The translations under genes and the position numbers were made by a program. The notes under the pieces are model-generated. The model did no database searches. It was not told where the DNA came from and saw only the letters and a list, made by a program, of their open reading frames with translations. DNA of 64,000 bases, taken from Prochlorococcus marinus XMU1419. Lineage in GTDB: Bacteria > Cyanobacteriota > Cyanobacteriia > PCC-6307 > Cyanobiaceae. The DNA lies in NCBI RefSeq assembly GCF_017695955.1, contig NZ_JAAORO010000001.1:434001-498000 (forward strand), given 5' to 3'. Each line of letters starts with the position of its first letter. Within the stretch, counting starts at the first letter, position 1. Shown piece by piece: positions 48,999-58,818 of this stretch.

Positions 48999-50762
48999 GT
49001 GACTCTTACCTCGAGATCCTTGTTAAAGGATAATTCAAAACATGAAAATCCCATTTGGATAACAGGTGCAGAAGCACTAATGGATTCTTTAAAAATTCAT
49101 GGTGTAGAGATTATATTTGGATATCCAGGAGGAGCCATTCTTCCAATTTATGATGCTGTTCATAAAGCGGAAAAAGATGGTTGGTTAAAGCACTATATGG
49201 TCAGACATGAACAAGGCGGCACCCATGCAGCTGACGGATATGCGAGATCTACGGGTGAAGTAGGAGTTTGCTTTGGAACCTCAGGTCCAGGTGCAACAAA
49301 TTTGGTTACTGGAATTGCAACTGCACAAATGGATTCAGTCCCTCTAGTAGTCGTTACAGGTCAAGTTCCAAGACCTGCTATTGGGACTGATGCTTTCCAA
49401 GAAACTGATATTTTTGGTATAACTCTTCCAATAGTTAAACACTCATGGGTAATAAGAGATCCAGCAGATATAGCAAGAGTTGTTTCAGAGGCTTTTTTTA
49501 TAGCATCTTCAGGAAGACCTGGCCCTGTTTTAATAGATATACCAAAGGATGTAGGCCAAGAATTCTTTAATTATCAAAGAGTTTTGCCTGGCGAAATTAT
49601 TCCTAAAGGGTTTAAGAGAATCGGAGATATTAATGATTGTGATATAAAAAAAGCGATTAAATTAATAGAGAATTCTGAGAGACCTCTTCTTTATGTTGGC
49701 GGTGGTGCAATATCTTCTGGAGCTCATGATGAAATTAGAATTTTGGCAAAGAACTATCAAATACCAGTCACTACAACTTTAATGGGAAAAGGTGCTTTTG
49801 ATGAAAAAGATAATTTATCAGTTGGCATGTTGGGAATGCACGGAACTGCTTATGCGAACTTTGCAGTTACGGAATGTGATCTTTTAATTGCTATTGGAGC
49901 AAGGTTTGATGACAGAGTAACAGGAAAATTAGATACTTTTGCTCCTAATGCAAAAGTCATCCATATAGATATTGATCCAGCAGAAGTTAATAAAAATAGA
50001 CGTGTAGATGTTGCAATTGTCTCTGACGTTTCAAAAGCTCTTCGCAAAATTAATCAAAAATATCTAAACAACAAATTTGCTTTTAAGACGAAGAACTGGT
50101 TAGAGAAAATAGATTTCTGGAAAAATAAACATCCTTTATATAAACCGCCTGAAGAAGGAGAAATTTATCCTCAGGAAGTTCTTATGAAAATAAGGGAACT
50201 TTCACCTGAAGCTTATGTAACTACAGATGTTGGACAACATCAAATGTGGGCTGCTCAGTACCTTAGGAACTCTCCAAGAAAATGGATTAGTAGTGCAGGC
50301 CTAGGAACTATGGGTTTTGGATTACCAGCTGCAATTGGGGTCAAAACAGCCTTACCTAATTCAGACGTGATTTGTATAGCTGGAGATGCAAGCGTCTTAA
50401 TGAATATTCAAGAATTAGGCACTTTGTCCCAATATGGATTGAAGGTAAAGTTGATCATTATTAACAATCGCTGGCAAGGGATGGTTAGGCAATGGCAGGA
50501 AAGTTTCTACAATGAAAGGTATTCCTCATCGGATATGAGTTGTGGCGAACCTGATTTTGTAAAACTTGCTGAGTCTTTTGGAGTTAAAGGATACTTAATT
50601 TCTGATAGAAAACAGTTACAGAATGAATTGCAACATGCACTTGATCATGACGGCCCTGCCTTAATTAATATTCTTGTAAGAAGAGGTGAAAATTGCTATC
50701 CAATGGTGCCTCCTGGGAAAAGTAATGCTCAAATGGTTGGATATGTTAATTGTGAAGACTAA
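48999..50762 (+). CDS. ilvB: Acetolactate synthase large subunit
   Basis: ThDP-dependent first common step of branched-chain amino acid synthesis. The 587 residues have the catalytic Glu in [16 protein letters not shown]...[19 protein letters not shown], and the ThDP/Mg motif [29 protein letters not shown]. The GTG at 48999 gives [13 protein letters not shown] and the usual length. The regulatory small subunit is not in the window. Confidence 0.98.
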   Translation: MTLTSRSLLKDNSKHENPIWITGAEALMDSLKIHGVEIIFGYPGGAILPIYDAVHKAEKDGWLKHYMVRHEQGGTHAADGYARSTGEVGVCFGTSGPGATNLVTGIATAQMDSVPLVVVTGQVPRPAIGTDAFQETDIFGITLPIVKHSWVIRDPADIARVVSEAFFIASSGRPGPVLIDIPKDVGQEFFNYQRVLPGEIIPKGFKRIGDINDCDIKKAIKLIENSERPLLYVGGGAISSGAHDEIRILAKNYQIPVTTTLMGKGAFDEKDNLSVGMLGMHGTAYANFAVTECDLLIAIGARFDDRVTGKLDTFAPNAKVIHIDIDPAEVNKNRRVDVAIVSDVSKALRKINQKYLNNKFAFKTKNWLEKIDFWKNKHPLYKPPEEGEIYPQEVLMKIRELSPEAYVTTDVGQHQMWAAQYLRNSPRKWISSAGLGTMGFGLPAAIGVKTALPNSDVICIAGDASVLMNIQELGTLSQYGLKVKLIIINNRWQGMVRQWQESFYNERYSSSDMSCGEPDFVKLAESFGVKGYLISDRKQLQNELQHALDHDGPALINILVRRGENCYPMVPPGKSNAQMVGYVNCED

Positions 50763-50831
50763 TTTTTTTAAACCCTTCTTTTTTTAAAAAATTAAATTAA
50801 CATAATCTAGAAACTTAGAGTTTTTTGTGAC

Positions 50832-51179
50832 TTGAAAAATTTATCAATAATTTTAATAATCTTCTTGATTATTTTTAACCCTCTAGTAGCTAAGGCGGCT
50901 GAAATACTACAAATTAAAAGCTCAAATATTATTTTAGTGGGTGATCAAAATAGGAATTTAACTATTGGATTATTTTGTGTAGATGTAAATGAAAATGATG
51001 AGCTAGAAGCAACTAATTTGCTTAAGAGTGAATTCCCAAGGGGAAGCAAAGTAAAAATCAAACCTTTTGGTTCTAAAGAGAATATATTGTTAGCCAAAGT
51101 TTTTAATATTAAAGGTACTAAAGAGATGACCGAATTATTAGTCGCTAAAGACTTGACTAGTGAAAATTGTCCAAGTTAA
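50832..51179 (+). CDS. Small exported protein, SNase-like fold possible
   Basis: 115 residues from a TTG at 50832. A clear signal peptide (MKNLSIILIIFLIIFNPLVAKAAEI, cut after AKA) precedes a small domain with LTIGLFCVDVNENDELEATNLLKSEFPRGSKVKIKPFGSKEN. This resembles a reduced staphylococcal-nuclease-like (OB) domain, but the catalytic Arg and Glu of nucleases are not evident, so enzyme activity is doubtful. It converges on pgeF with a 6-nt gap. Confidence 0.65.
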   Translation: MKNLSIILIIFLIIFNPLVAKAAEILQIKSSNIILVGDQNRNLTIGLFCVDVNENDELEATNLLKSEFPRGSKVKIKPFGSKENILLAKVFNIKGTKEMTELLVAKDLTSENCPS

Positions 51180-51185
51180 ATATCT

Positions 51186-51968
51186 CTAATAGCAAATAAA
51201 ATTCCATTGCCTTGAGATTGTTTTGCTCCTTCTCCAGGAATTAAATTCATTTTTTAAATTGTACGTGCATAAATTTGAGATATCTATATTAGTATTGAGG
51301 ACCTTCTCATTTAAAAGTTGTCTGTAAGCAGATTTTTTAAGATCGAGTTGATTTAAGTTTTGCTCTTTTAAGTGATTTGAATCACCAAAACAATAATCTT
51401 TTTTAGTTTTAGTCAAATCGACTGTTGTTTTTTTATTTTCGGCCTTTCTATAAAATTCTTTGAGTGTCACATTATCAACTAAATAATGTTCCTTCGATAT
51501 CGATGGACCTATTGCAACAAGTAAATCATCTCTAGATGCCCCTAATTTATCAAAAATTTTAACCAGACTTTTTATTATTTTTTTTTCTAAACCTTTTCTT
51601 CCACAATGCAAGGCTGCTACATTTCTTGTTCTTTTATCTGCAAAAAATATTGGCATGCAATCAGCTGTGTAAACCCATAAGTTTTGATTGAATTTATTAC
51701 CAACAAGACCATCTGCATCAACCTTATTCCCTTTTTGCGAATTTGATCCAAAGACTATCACATTACTGTGAATTTGATTAGAAACACAATTTATGTAATT
51801 TTCATTAAAGTGATTCCCTAATCTTTGAAGAAATTTTTCAGAACTAGACTTTGTAAAAAATGCATGTTTGAAATTATATTGACTGAGAATAGGAGAAATA
51901 TAATACTCAAATTTTTTGTTTTGAATAAAAATTTCATCTTTTGAGAAATATATTTCTTCGTAAGGAAT
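51186..51968 (-). CDS. pgeF: Peptidoglycan editing factor / laccase-domain protein, ATT start
   Basis: 260 residues of the YfiH/PgeF family, which in E. coli hydrolyses a misincorporated muropeptide precursor. It has VYTADCMPIFFAD and ALHCGRKGLEKKI, the conserved Cys/His zinc-site motifs, then AIGPSISKEHYLV. The longest frame from a standard start is only 191 residues (GTG at 51761) and lacks the family N-terminus. The frame runs on upstream with no stop until 51999-52001 and no ATG, GTG or TTG. ATT at 51966-51968 sits 8 nt after AGGAG and restores normal length. C-terminal sequence is divergent. Confidence 0.8.
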   Translation of the reverse strand: MPYEEIYFSKDEIFIQNKKFEYYISPILSQYNFKHAFFTKSSSEKFLQRLGNHFNENYINCVSNQIHSNVIVFGSNSQKGNKVDADGLVGNKFNQNLWVYTADCMPIFFADKRTRNVAALHCGRKGLEKKIIKSLVKIFDKLGASRDDLLVAIGPSISKEHYLVDNVTLKEFYRKAENKKTTVDLTKTKKDYCFGDSNHLKEQNLNQLDLKKSAYRQLLNEKVLNTNIDISNLCTYNLKNEFNSWRRSKTISRQWNFICY

Positions 51969-51976
51969 AGTTCCTG

Positions 51977-51981
51977 CTCCT
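51977..51981 (-). promoter_or_regulatory. Ribosome binding site fixing the ATT start of pgeF
   Basis: On the minus strand AGGAG (51981 to 51977) is followed by 8 nt and ATT at 51968. Good Shine-Dalgarno matches are uncommon in this window, so its exact placement in front of the only sensible start codon supports initiation at ATT. It lies just beyond the tab2 stop codon (51991-51993). Confidence 0.6.
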
Positions 51982-51990
51982 AAACTGAAT

Positions 51991-52896
51991 TTATGAAATT
52001 AATTCAATATCTCTCAAGATCCAGAATCCTGCAAATTTTTCGATGTATGGCGTTGACTGTATGGAAATAAATTGATAACCAAAAGAATTTTTTTTATTCT
52101 CTATAAACTTTGTACTTAAAATGTTTGCTTCTATTTCTGGCAAATCAGTCACCAGCCACTTATCGTCTTCTGAAGCTTCAAGTATGAGTTGGTTTTTATT
52201 GATAACTAATTTAATGGGTTCTAAACAACTGAACCATGCAGAAAGTGCTAAAGATCTATCTTTACTGAAAAGTCTTAATCCTGGAACTAAATAATTATCA
52301 TCTAAATCTTGCTGAATTGGAAAAATATCTCCAAATTCCACAGGCCAATTTTCTGCTGATTTTAATTCGCCAATTGATATTTCAGAGATAGTTAAAGCAT
52401 CACCCCTGACTGCTTCAGGTAGTGGTTTAGGAGGGTTTTCCATTTTAGAATTAAAAGTTGGAGCTAATACACCTCTTACATAACCTTTTTCCTTTGGATA
52501 AATCTCTTTTTCAAGAAATTCTATTCTATCTAATAAGTCGTAAGTTCTCCTACTTACAAGAGCCTCAATACTTACGGCCTCCAAAGATTTCTTAATGATC
52601 GATTTCATTGATGACCTCCAGAATCGAACTATTGAAGGTTTCGCCCAGCCTCGTTTTTTTGCTTCATTTATTGCTTCATTTAGTGCCTTTGTAAGCCATA
52701 CAGAATTAACTTCATTGGCAGGGCATTTTTTATTCCAAAGAAAAATATCTTCTGCCTTATAACTTCTTGTAGAGCAAATAATTAACTCCCACCTTTTTTT
52801 TCCATTAGCTTCAATAATTGGTCTTGAGTAAAAGTCTAATTCCCAATCTGAAGTTTTTAATTGAAGACTTGCTTCTATTTTATTATTTATGCTCAT
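51991..52896 (-). CDS. Tab2/Atab2-family RNA-binding protein (DUF1092)
   Basis: A 301-residue protein with DWELDFYSRPIIEANGKKRWELIICS near the start, VRFWRSSMKSIIKKSLEA, and ALVSRRTYDLLDRIEFLEKEIYPKEKGYVRG. This is the cyanobacterial homologue of Tab2, which in Chlamydomonas binds the psaB 5' leader and promotes photosystem I reaction centre translation. A similar role here is likely but not shown. It overlaps the S1-domain gene by 4 nt. Confidence 0.9.
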   Translation of the reverse strand: MSINNKIEASLQLKTSDWELDFYSRPIIEANGKKRWELIICSTRSYKAEDIFLWNKKCPANEVNSVWLTKALNEAINEAKKRGWAKPSIVRFWRSSMKSIIKKSLEAVSIEALVSRRTYDLLDRIEFLEKEIYPKEKGYVRGVLAPTFNSKMENPPKPLPEAVRGDALTISEISIGELKSAENWPVEFGDIFPIQQDLDDNYLVPGLRLFSKDRSLALSAWFSCLEPIKLVINKNQLILEASEDDKWLVTDLPEIEANILSTKFIENKKNSFGYQFISIQSTPYIEKFAGFWILRDIELIS

Positions 52897-54095
52897 TTAT
52901 CTTGTTCTTTTTTATTGAAGAGTGCTTTAGTTTTTAGTGCTCTCTCTGTAGCTTCTTGCATAACTTTTTGCTTATCAATAATTAATTCTCCCGCAGAGTT
53001 TTCTAGAAGTGCTGTATTGAGACCAATACGCCCTTTTTCGAGGTCAATTTCAGATATTAAAGCTTTAATAGTTTCTCCTTCTCTAAAAACTTCTCTTAAA
53101 GAACGAATCGATCCATTTGTTAGTGAGGATTGATGAAGAAGTCCACTAGCTCCTCCTAAATCTATAAAGAAACCATATGGTTTTACTGCTAAAACTTCTC
53201 CTTCAATTAATTGACCTAATTCTAGACTTGTAAGTTTAGAGACTAATGATGCCTTTTTTTCAGAGAGAACTAATTTTCTAGATTCTGGATTCACCTCAAG
53301 GAACGCTACTTTTAGAGTTTTGCCAACAAAAGATTGATAATCTTGGTTATCTTCAAGTTGTGATCTTGGGATGAATCCTCTCAATCCATCTACATCACAA
53401 GTAAGCCCACCTCTATTAAATCCATTAATCAAAACGTTAATTAATTCTCCATTTTTTGCGAAACTTGATACTTTTTCCCAACTTTGCCTGAGAATTAATG
53501 CCCGAGCGCTCACTGTTACCATCCCATCAGCATTTTGTTCTTTGATAACTAAAACTTCCATTTCAAGGCCAATAGAAAACTTTTCTTTAAAGTTAGTTAT
53601 GACACCCAATCCACATTCTTTTTTGGGCATATAACCAGGTGCTTTCCCACCAATGTCTACATAAAGTCCATCACTTTCGATTGCTATAACCTTACCTGTA
53701 ATTGTTTCTCCTGTAGTCCCAATTGGCTCATTTGCATTTAAAGCCTCCAAAAAAGCACTTTCATCAAAATCGAATTCATCAACTGTTCTTTCAAATTGAA
53801 AATCTTTGTTTTGCGTAGAAAAATCAAGTGGTCTATTTAAATCTTGTTGAGAAGTATCAAAAGCTTTAGAGTTTTCATCACTTTCCTCAATTTCTTTTAC
53901 TAAATCATCTTTAATGATTTGAGGTTTGATTGCAATACTTTCTTTTTTAATTTCTTCTTGCGAATTGTTTTGATCATTATGTATTTCTTGAGATTTTTTT
54001 TGAGTATCTTTCTTGCTTATGTGAAGTACCTGAAGAGGTTTTTTATTGCCCTTTGGTTGGATATTATCTTGGGCATTTTTATTACTGGCTCCCAT
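52893..54095 (-). CDS. S1-domain RNA-binding protein (ribosomal protein S1-like)
   Basis: 400 residues. A polar N-terminal part of about 110 residues (Lys, Gln, Asn, Glu) precedes three S1 OB-fold repeats: GETITGKVIAIESDGLYVDIG, GELINVLINGFNRGGLTCDV and GQLIEGEVLAVKPYGFFIDLGGASG. Cyanobacteria carry several S1-like proteins (rps1a, rps1b); this is probably Rps1b/Nbp1. It overlaps tab2, so two RNA-binding translation factors are coexpressed. Confidence 0.85.
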   Translation of the reverse strand: MGASNKNAQDNIQPKGNKKPLQVLHISKKDTQKKSQEIHNDQNNSQEEIKKESIAIKPQIIKDDLVKEIEESDENSKAFDTSQQDLNRPLDFSTQNKDFQFERTVDEFDFDESAFLEALNANEPIGTTGETITGKVIAIESDGLYVDIGGKAPGYMPKKECGLGVITNFKEKFSIGLEMEVLVIKEQNADGMVTVSARALILRQSWEKVSSFAKNGELINVLINGFNRGGLTCDVDGLRGFIPRSQLEDNQDYQSFVGKTLKVAFLEVNPESRKLVLSEKKASLVSKLTSLELGQLIEGEVLAVKPYGFFIDLGGASGLLHQSSLTNGSIRSLREVFREGETIKALISEIDLEKGRIGLNTALLENSAGELIIDKQKVMQEATERALKTKALFNKKEQDK

Positions 54096-54161
54096 CGTAG
54101 GTAAAATAAGAATAATTAATTATTAACATACTTTAAATGTTAGTACTCAAATTTAAAATTA

Positions 54162-54956
54162 ATGAACTTTAAACCAATACCTAATAAATTTGAATATTTA
54201 AATTGGCAAGAAATTGAGAGTGTTGCAAAAAACGAAAGATCAACAGTGATTTGGCCATTTGGTGCTGTTGAGCAACATGGGCCGCATTTACCTCTTGCTA
54301 CAGATAGTATTTTTGTTGATGAAATAATTAGCGAAGTTTTTAAATTATTCTCTGCAGATATTCCATTAAAAAAACTTCCGACTCAATACATTGGTTTTTC
54401 TCCAGAGCATAAGGGTTTTGCTGGAACAATCTCTCTTTCCTCAAATTTAATAACCTCAATGATTAAGGAAGTCGGAGGTCAATTATCTGAAATGGGTTTT
54501 AAAAGACTGATATTGATTAATGGACATGGAGGTCAAATCTCATTATTAAATACAGCTGCAAGAGAGCTAAGAAGTTTTGCACCAAAGATGGCAGTTTTCC
54601 CTTGTTTTTTATGGAGTGGTGTTAACGGATTAAGTGAATTGTTAACAAAAAGTGAGATTGAGGATGGGCTTCATGCCTCTTTAGCTGAAACAAGTTTGAT
54701 GCTCGCTTTAAAACCAGAATTAGTAGGTGATGAACGCCCAAATGAAAGAGTTAAAGGACAGATCCCAGAAGGTTGGAGTCTAGAGGGCAATGCGCCTACT
54801 GCTTGGCTTACTAACGACTTCAGTAAATCAGGTGTTATTGGGGATAGCAGAGAAGCAAATGAGTCTTTAGGAAAAAATCTAAAGGAATTATTGATTAATC
54901 ATTGGTTCAAATTGATTATGAATCTGATGGAATCAGATTGGCCAAATAATACTTAA
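54162..54956 (+). CDS. Creatininase-family amidohydrolase
   Basis: A 264-residue protein of the creatininase superfamily with VIWPFGAVEQHGPHLPLATDSIFVDEI (metal ligands Glu, His, Asp) and RLILINGHGGQISLLNTAARELR, then the Glu in HASLAETSLMLAL. Members act on cyclic amides in pterin, deazaflavin and PQQ-type pathways as well as creatinine. The substrate here is unknown. It is divergent from the S1 gene and precedes ado. Confidence 0.9.
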   Translation: MNFKPIPNKFEYLNWQEIESVAKNERSTVIWPFGAVEQHGPHLPLATDSIFVDEIISEVFKLFSADIPLKKLPTQYIGFSPEHKGFAGTISLSSNLITSMIKEVGGQLSEMGFKRLILINGHGGQISLLNTAARELRSFAPKMAVFPCFLWSGVNGLSELLTKSEIEDGLHASLAETSLMLALKPELVGDERPNERVKGQIPEGWSLEGNAPTAWLTNDFSKSGVIGDSREANESLGKNLKELLINHWFKLIMNLMESDWPNNT

Positions 54957-55022
54957 ATAAGTTTAAGTTAAAATTGTGACTTAACAATTGAAACTATTTT
55001 CATGATATTTAAATAAACTCAC

Positions 55023-55028
55023 TATAAT
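55023..55028 (+). promoter_or_regulatory. Putative -10 element of ado
   Basis: TATAAT at 55023-55028 would start transcription near 55035, leaving about 33 nt before the ATG at 55068. The alternative ATG at 55041 would have almost no leader. It therefore supports the downstream start. No clear -35 is seen. Confidence 0.4.
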
Positions 55029-55067
55029 CATGTAAAATTCATGCATAATGAGCTAAAGATTACTGAC

Positions 55068-55796
55068 ATGCAAACATTAGAATCAAATAAAAAAACTATT
55101 GAAGAATCGACTAGTTCGATTTCTTTAAAATTGCCCGACTTCACTACGGATTCTTATAAGGATGCATATAGCAGAATAAATGCAATCGTTATAGAGGGTG
55201 AGCAAGAGGCTCATGATAATTACATTTCAATAGCAACTTTAATACCAAATGAGTTAGAGGAGTTAACTAAATTGGCGAGAATGGAAATGAAACATAAAAA
55301 AGGCTTTACTGCATGCGGAAGAAATTTAGGCGTAGAAGCTGATATGGAATTTGCTAAAAAATTCTTTTCTAAATTACATGGTAATTTTCAAGTTGCTCTT
55401 GAAAAAGGGAATTTAACAACATGTCTGTTAATACAAGCTATCTTAATCGAAGCATTCGCAATTTCTGCTTATAACGTCTATATAAGAGTTGCTGATCCTT
55501 TTGCAAAAAAAATAACAGAGGGAGTTGTTAAAGATGAATATCTTCATTTAAATTATGGTCAAGAGTGGCTTAAAGAGAACCTGACTACATGTAAAGAGGA
55601 ATTAATGGAAGCTAATAAAGTTAATCTTCCCTTAATTAAAAAGATGTTAGATGAAGTAGCAGATGATGCATCAGTTTTAGCCATGGATAGAGAAGAATTA
55701 ATGGAAGAATTTATGATTGCTTATCAAGATACACTTATGGAAATAGGTTTAGATAATAGAGAAATTGCAAGAATGGCTATGGCAGCTATTGTCTAA
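55068..55796 (+). CDS. ado: Aldehyde-deformylating oxygenase
   Basis: A ferritin-like di-iron enzyme that converts fatty aldehydes to alkanes plus formate. The 242 residues start MQTLESNKKT, as in known Prochlorococcus proteins, although an in-frame ATG lies at 55041. Iron ligands come from EGEQEAHDNYI, LARMEMKHKKG, LIQAILIEAFAISAYNV and KDEYLHLNYGQEW, all intact. The following gene is its partner acyl-ACP reductase, 108 nt downstream. Confidence 0.96.
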   Translation: MQTLESNKKTIEESTSSISLKLPDFTTDSYKDAYSRINAIVIEGEQEAHDNYISIATLIPNELEELTKLARMEMKHKKGFTACGRNLGVEADMEFAKKFFSKLHGNFQVALEKGNLTTCLLIQAILIEAFAISAYNVYIRVADPFAKKITEGVVKDEYLHLNYGQEWLKENLTTCKEELMEANKVNLPLIKKMLDEVADDASVLAMDREELMEEFMIAYQDTLMEIGLDNREIARMAMAAIV

Positions 55797-55904
55797 TTAT
55801 ATTTCTACTTAATTAATTAATTTTAGTAATTAATCTTCCTATTTAAGTAGTTACCTTTGTGCTATTGTTCATAAGATCATATAGAAACCATTAATAAATT
55901 TTAA

Positions 55905-56945
55905 ATGTTTGGGTTAATAGGCCACTCAACAAGTTTTGAAGACGCAAAACGAAAAGCTTCGTTACTAGGCTTTGATCATATTGCAGATGGCGACCTAGAT
56001 GTTTGGTGTACAGCTCCTCCTCAATTGGTTGAAAATGTAGAAGTAAGAAGTGCTACTGGAATATCTATAGAAGGTTCATATATAGATTCTTGCTTTGTTC
56101 CTGAAATGCTTTCTAGGTTTAAAACGGCAAGAAGAAAAGTATTAAATGCTATGGAATTAGCGCAGAAAAAAGGAATTAACATTACTGCTTTAGGAGGTTT
56201 TACATCTATTATTTTCGAGAATTTTAATCTTCTTCAGCATAAACAAATTAGAAATACTCAATTAGAGTGGGAAAGATTTACTACTGGCAATACTCATACC
56301 GCCTGGGTTATTTGTAGGCAACTAGAAACAAATGCCCCTCGCATTGGTATAGATCTTAAAAAGGCAACTGTTGCTGTAATTGGTGCTACAGGGGATATTG
56401 GTAGTGCTGTTTGTAGATGGCTTATAAACAAAACTGGGATTTCAGAACTTCTTATGGTCGCAAGACAACAAGAACCACTTGCTCTATTACAAAAAGAATT
56501 AGATGGTGGCACGATAAGAAGTTTAGATGAGGCATTGCCTGAGGCGGATATTGTTGTATGGGTTGCAAGTATGCCTAAAACTATTGAAATTGATACTTAT
56601 AAATTAAAAAAAACATGCTTAATGATTGATGGTGGATACCCTAAAAATCTTGATGAGAAATTTCAGGGTGAAAATATTCATGTTTTAAAAGGAGGCATAG
56701 TAGAGTTCTTTAAAGATATTGGCTGGAATATGATGGAGCTTGCAGAAATGCAAAACCCCCAGAGAGAGATGTTTGCTTGCTTTGCAGAAGCCATGATTTT
56801 AGAATTTGAGAAGTGCCATACAAACTTTAGTTGGGGAAGAAATAACATTTCTCTTGAAAAAATGGAGTTTATTGGAGCAGCTTCACTAAAACATGGGTTT
56901 TCTGCTATAGGACTTGATAAGCAGCCTAAGGTACTAACTGTTTAA
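55905..56945 (+). CDS. aar: Acyl-ACP reductase, long-chain aldehyde forming
   Basis: NADPH-dependent reductase making the fatty aldehydes used by Ado. The 346 residues begin [23 protein letters not shown], with the nucleotide motif [18 protein letters not shown] near 158 and VWVASMP and [13 protein letters not shown] later. The start is unambiguous. The order ado-aar-accA is the usual cyanobacterial alkane locus; accA begins 3 nt after the aar stop. Confidence 0.96.
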   Translation: MFGLIGHSTSFEDAKRKASLLGFDHIADGDLDVWCTAPPQLVENVEVRSATGISIEGSYIDSCFVPEMLSRFKTARRKVLNAMELAQKKGINITALGGFTSIIFENFNLLQHKQIRNTQLEWERFTTGNTHTAWVICRQLETNAPRIGIDLKKATVAVIGATGDIGSAVCRWLINKTGISELLMVARQQEPLALLQKELDGGTIRSLDEALPEADIVVWVASMPKTIEIDTYKLKKTCLMIDGGYPKNLDEKFQGENIHVLKGGIVEFFKDIGWNMMELAEMQNPQREMFACFAEAMILEFEKCHTNFSWGRNNISLEKMEFIGAASLKHGFSAIGLDKQPKVLTV

Positions 56946-56948
56946 ATT

Positions 56949-57956
56949 ATGGCTAAACGTTACCTCCTAGATTTTGAAAAGCCTCTTGTGGAACTTGAGA
57001 AACAGATAGAGCAAATTAAAGAATTAGCTCGAGATTCAGAAGTAGATGTCAGTCAACAGCTTTTACAGCTTGAAACCTTGGCTGCCAGGAGAAGAGAAGA
57101 AATATTTAAATCTCTTACTCCTGCACAAAAGATTCAGGTAGCTAGACATCCTCAAAGACCTAGCACTCTGGACTTTGTTCAAATGTTTTGTGATGACTGG
57201 ATCGAATTACATGGGGACAGAAATGGTGGCGACGATATGGCACTAATTGGGGGGATAGGTTCGATAAATAATAGATCAGTTTTAATGTTAGGGCACCAGA
57301 AAGGAAGAGATACAAAAGAAAATGTAGCAAGAAACTTTGGGATGGCAAAGCCAGGAGGTTATAGGAAAGCTCTTAGATTAATGCAACATGCTGATAGATT
57401 TTCCTTGCCAATTCTTACATTTATTGATACTCCAGGAGCATATGCAGGTTTAACCGCTGAAGAACAGGGGCAAGGAGAAGCAATAGCAAGAAACTTAAGG
57501 GAGATGTTTGGTTTGAAAGTCCCTATAGTTGCCACTATTATTGGAGAAGGTGGTTCTGGAGGTGCGCTTGGAATAGGTGTTGCTGATAGGTTACTAATGT
57601 TTGAACACAGTGTTTATACGGTTGCTAGTCCAGAAGCATGTGCTTCAATTTTGTGGAGGGATTCTGCAAAGGCGCCAGAAGCGGCGTCAGCACTTAAAAT
57701 TACTGGTAAAGATTTACTTAAATTGGGGATAATTGATGAAGTAATCCCAGAACCTTCTGGTGGAAATAATTGGGCTCCTTTAGAAGCTGGTAATTCTCTG
57801 AAGCAGGCTATTGAGAAACACCTTGATTCATTACTTCAAATGACTAAAGATGACCTTATTGAAGGAAGATATAAAAAGTTTAGAGTTTTAGGTAAATTTA
57901 TTGAAGCGAATAATATTGAAGAGATATATAGTGAAGTTCCCCAAAAAACTGAATAA
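56949..57956 (+). CDS. accA: Acetyl-CoA carboxylase carboxyltransferase alpha subunit
   Basis: Part of the enzyme making malonyl-CoA for fatty acids. The 335 residues have [60 protein letters not shown] and [19 protein letters not shown]. Family length and motifs are normal. It is 3 nt after aar and is followed by a short-chain dehydrogenase, so precursor supply and alkane synthesis are probably cotranscribed. Confidence 0.98.
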   Translation: MAKRYLLDFEKPLVELEKQIEQIKELARDSEVDVSQQLLQLETLAARRREEIFKSLTPAQKIQVARHPQRPSTLDFVQMFCDDWIELHGDRNGGDDMALIGGIGSINNRSVLMLGHQKGRDTKENVARNFGMAKPGGYRKALRLMQHADRFSLPILTFIDTPGAYAGLTAEEQGQGEAIARNLREMFGLKVPIVATIIGEGGSGGALGIGVADRLLMFEHSVYTVASPEACASILWRDSAKAPEAASALKITGKDLLKLGIIDEVIPEPSGGNNWAPLEAGNSLKQAIEKHLDSLLQMTKDDLIEGRYKKFRVLGKFIEANNIEEIYSEVPQKTE

Positions 57957-57957
57957 A

Positions 57958-58665
57958 TTGAAATTAGCTTTTATAACTGGCGCAACAAAAGGTATTGGTA
58001 GATCTACCGCAATTACTTTTGCTAATGCTGGTTGGGATTTAATTTTACTTTCCAGAAGCATGGATTTAATGGAGAAATTAAAGAGTGAACTATTGACTAC
58101 TAATTCAAAAATTAACCTAGTTAGATGCGATTTATCTAATCCTTTAGAGATTGAGAATAATGTGAAAGTAGCAATTGAGAAATATGGATGCCCCTCAGTC
58201 TTGATAAATAATGCCGGTTGTGCGTTTAATAGTTCGCTAGTTGCGATGGATTTGGGACAATGGGAACAAACTATGCAAATAAACCTTACAAGTGTTTTTC
58301 AAATTTGTAGATCAATTGTTCCTCAAATGAGAAAAAATGGTGGTTTAGTTATTAATGTTAGTAGCCATGCTTCTTATAATGCATTCCCCCAATGGGGAGC
58401 CTATTGTGTTTCAAAGTCTGCACTAGCAATGTTTACTAAATGCTTAAGAGAGGAGGAAAGGTCCAACTCTATAAGAGCATGCACAATAACTTTAGGTTCA
58501 GTAAATACCCCTCTTTGGGACTCAAAATCAATTAATTCTGATTTTGATAGAACTTCTATGCTTTCCTCAAGCGAGGTGTCAGATACTATTCTTTATATGG
58601 CACAAAAACCTGAATCACAATTAATTGAAGACTTAACCTTAATGCCTTCTGGAGGAGCTTTTTGA
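57958..58665 (+). CDS. Short-chain dehydrogenase/reductase, FabG-like
   Basis: 235 residues from TTG at 57958, one base after the accA stop, giving MKLAFITGATKGIGRSTAITFANAG. The open frame extends back to 57901 inside accA but that part looks non-coding. The set TGATKGIG, NNAG (SVLINNAGCAFN), catalytic Ser in NVSSHAS and YCVSK (Tyr-Lys pair) is complete. Its link to aar, ado and accA suggests action on acyl or fatty alcohol/aldehyde chains; substrate unproven. Confidence 0.9.
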   Translation: MKLAFITGATKGIGRSTAITFANAGWDLILLSRSMDLMEKLKSELLTTNSKINLVRCDLSNPLEIENNVKVAIEKYGCPSVLINNAGCAFNSSLVAMDLGQWEQTMQINLTSVFQICRSIVPQMRKNGGLVINVSSHASYNAFPQWGAYCVSKSALAMFTKCLREEERSNSIRACTITLGSVNTPLWDSKSINSDFDRTSMLSSSEVSDTILYMAQKPESQLIEDLTLMPSGGAF

Positions 58666-58818
58666 AAATTATATTTCTCTACTTAAACTTAAAAAAGTAG
58701 TTTTTTTTAGGGCCACTTGAACCCGATTGAACAAGAGAATGTGATATAGTGTATAAGCAATCAAGCTTTTAGAAGATACAGTTAATTAAGTTGCATACAA
58801 TTTTCTGTTAAGAATTTT

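Noticed and set aside
57901-57957. Upstream extension of the FabG-like SDR inside accA
   Set aside because: The extra 19 residues precede the dinucleotide motif with no homology and lie fully within accA.
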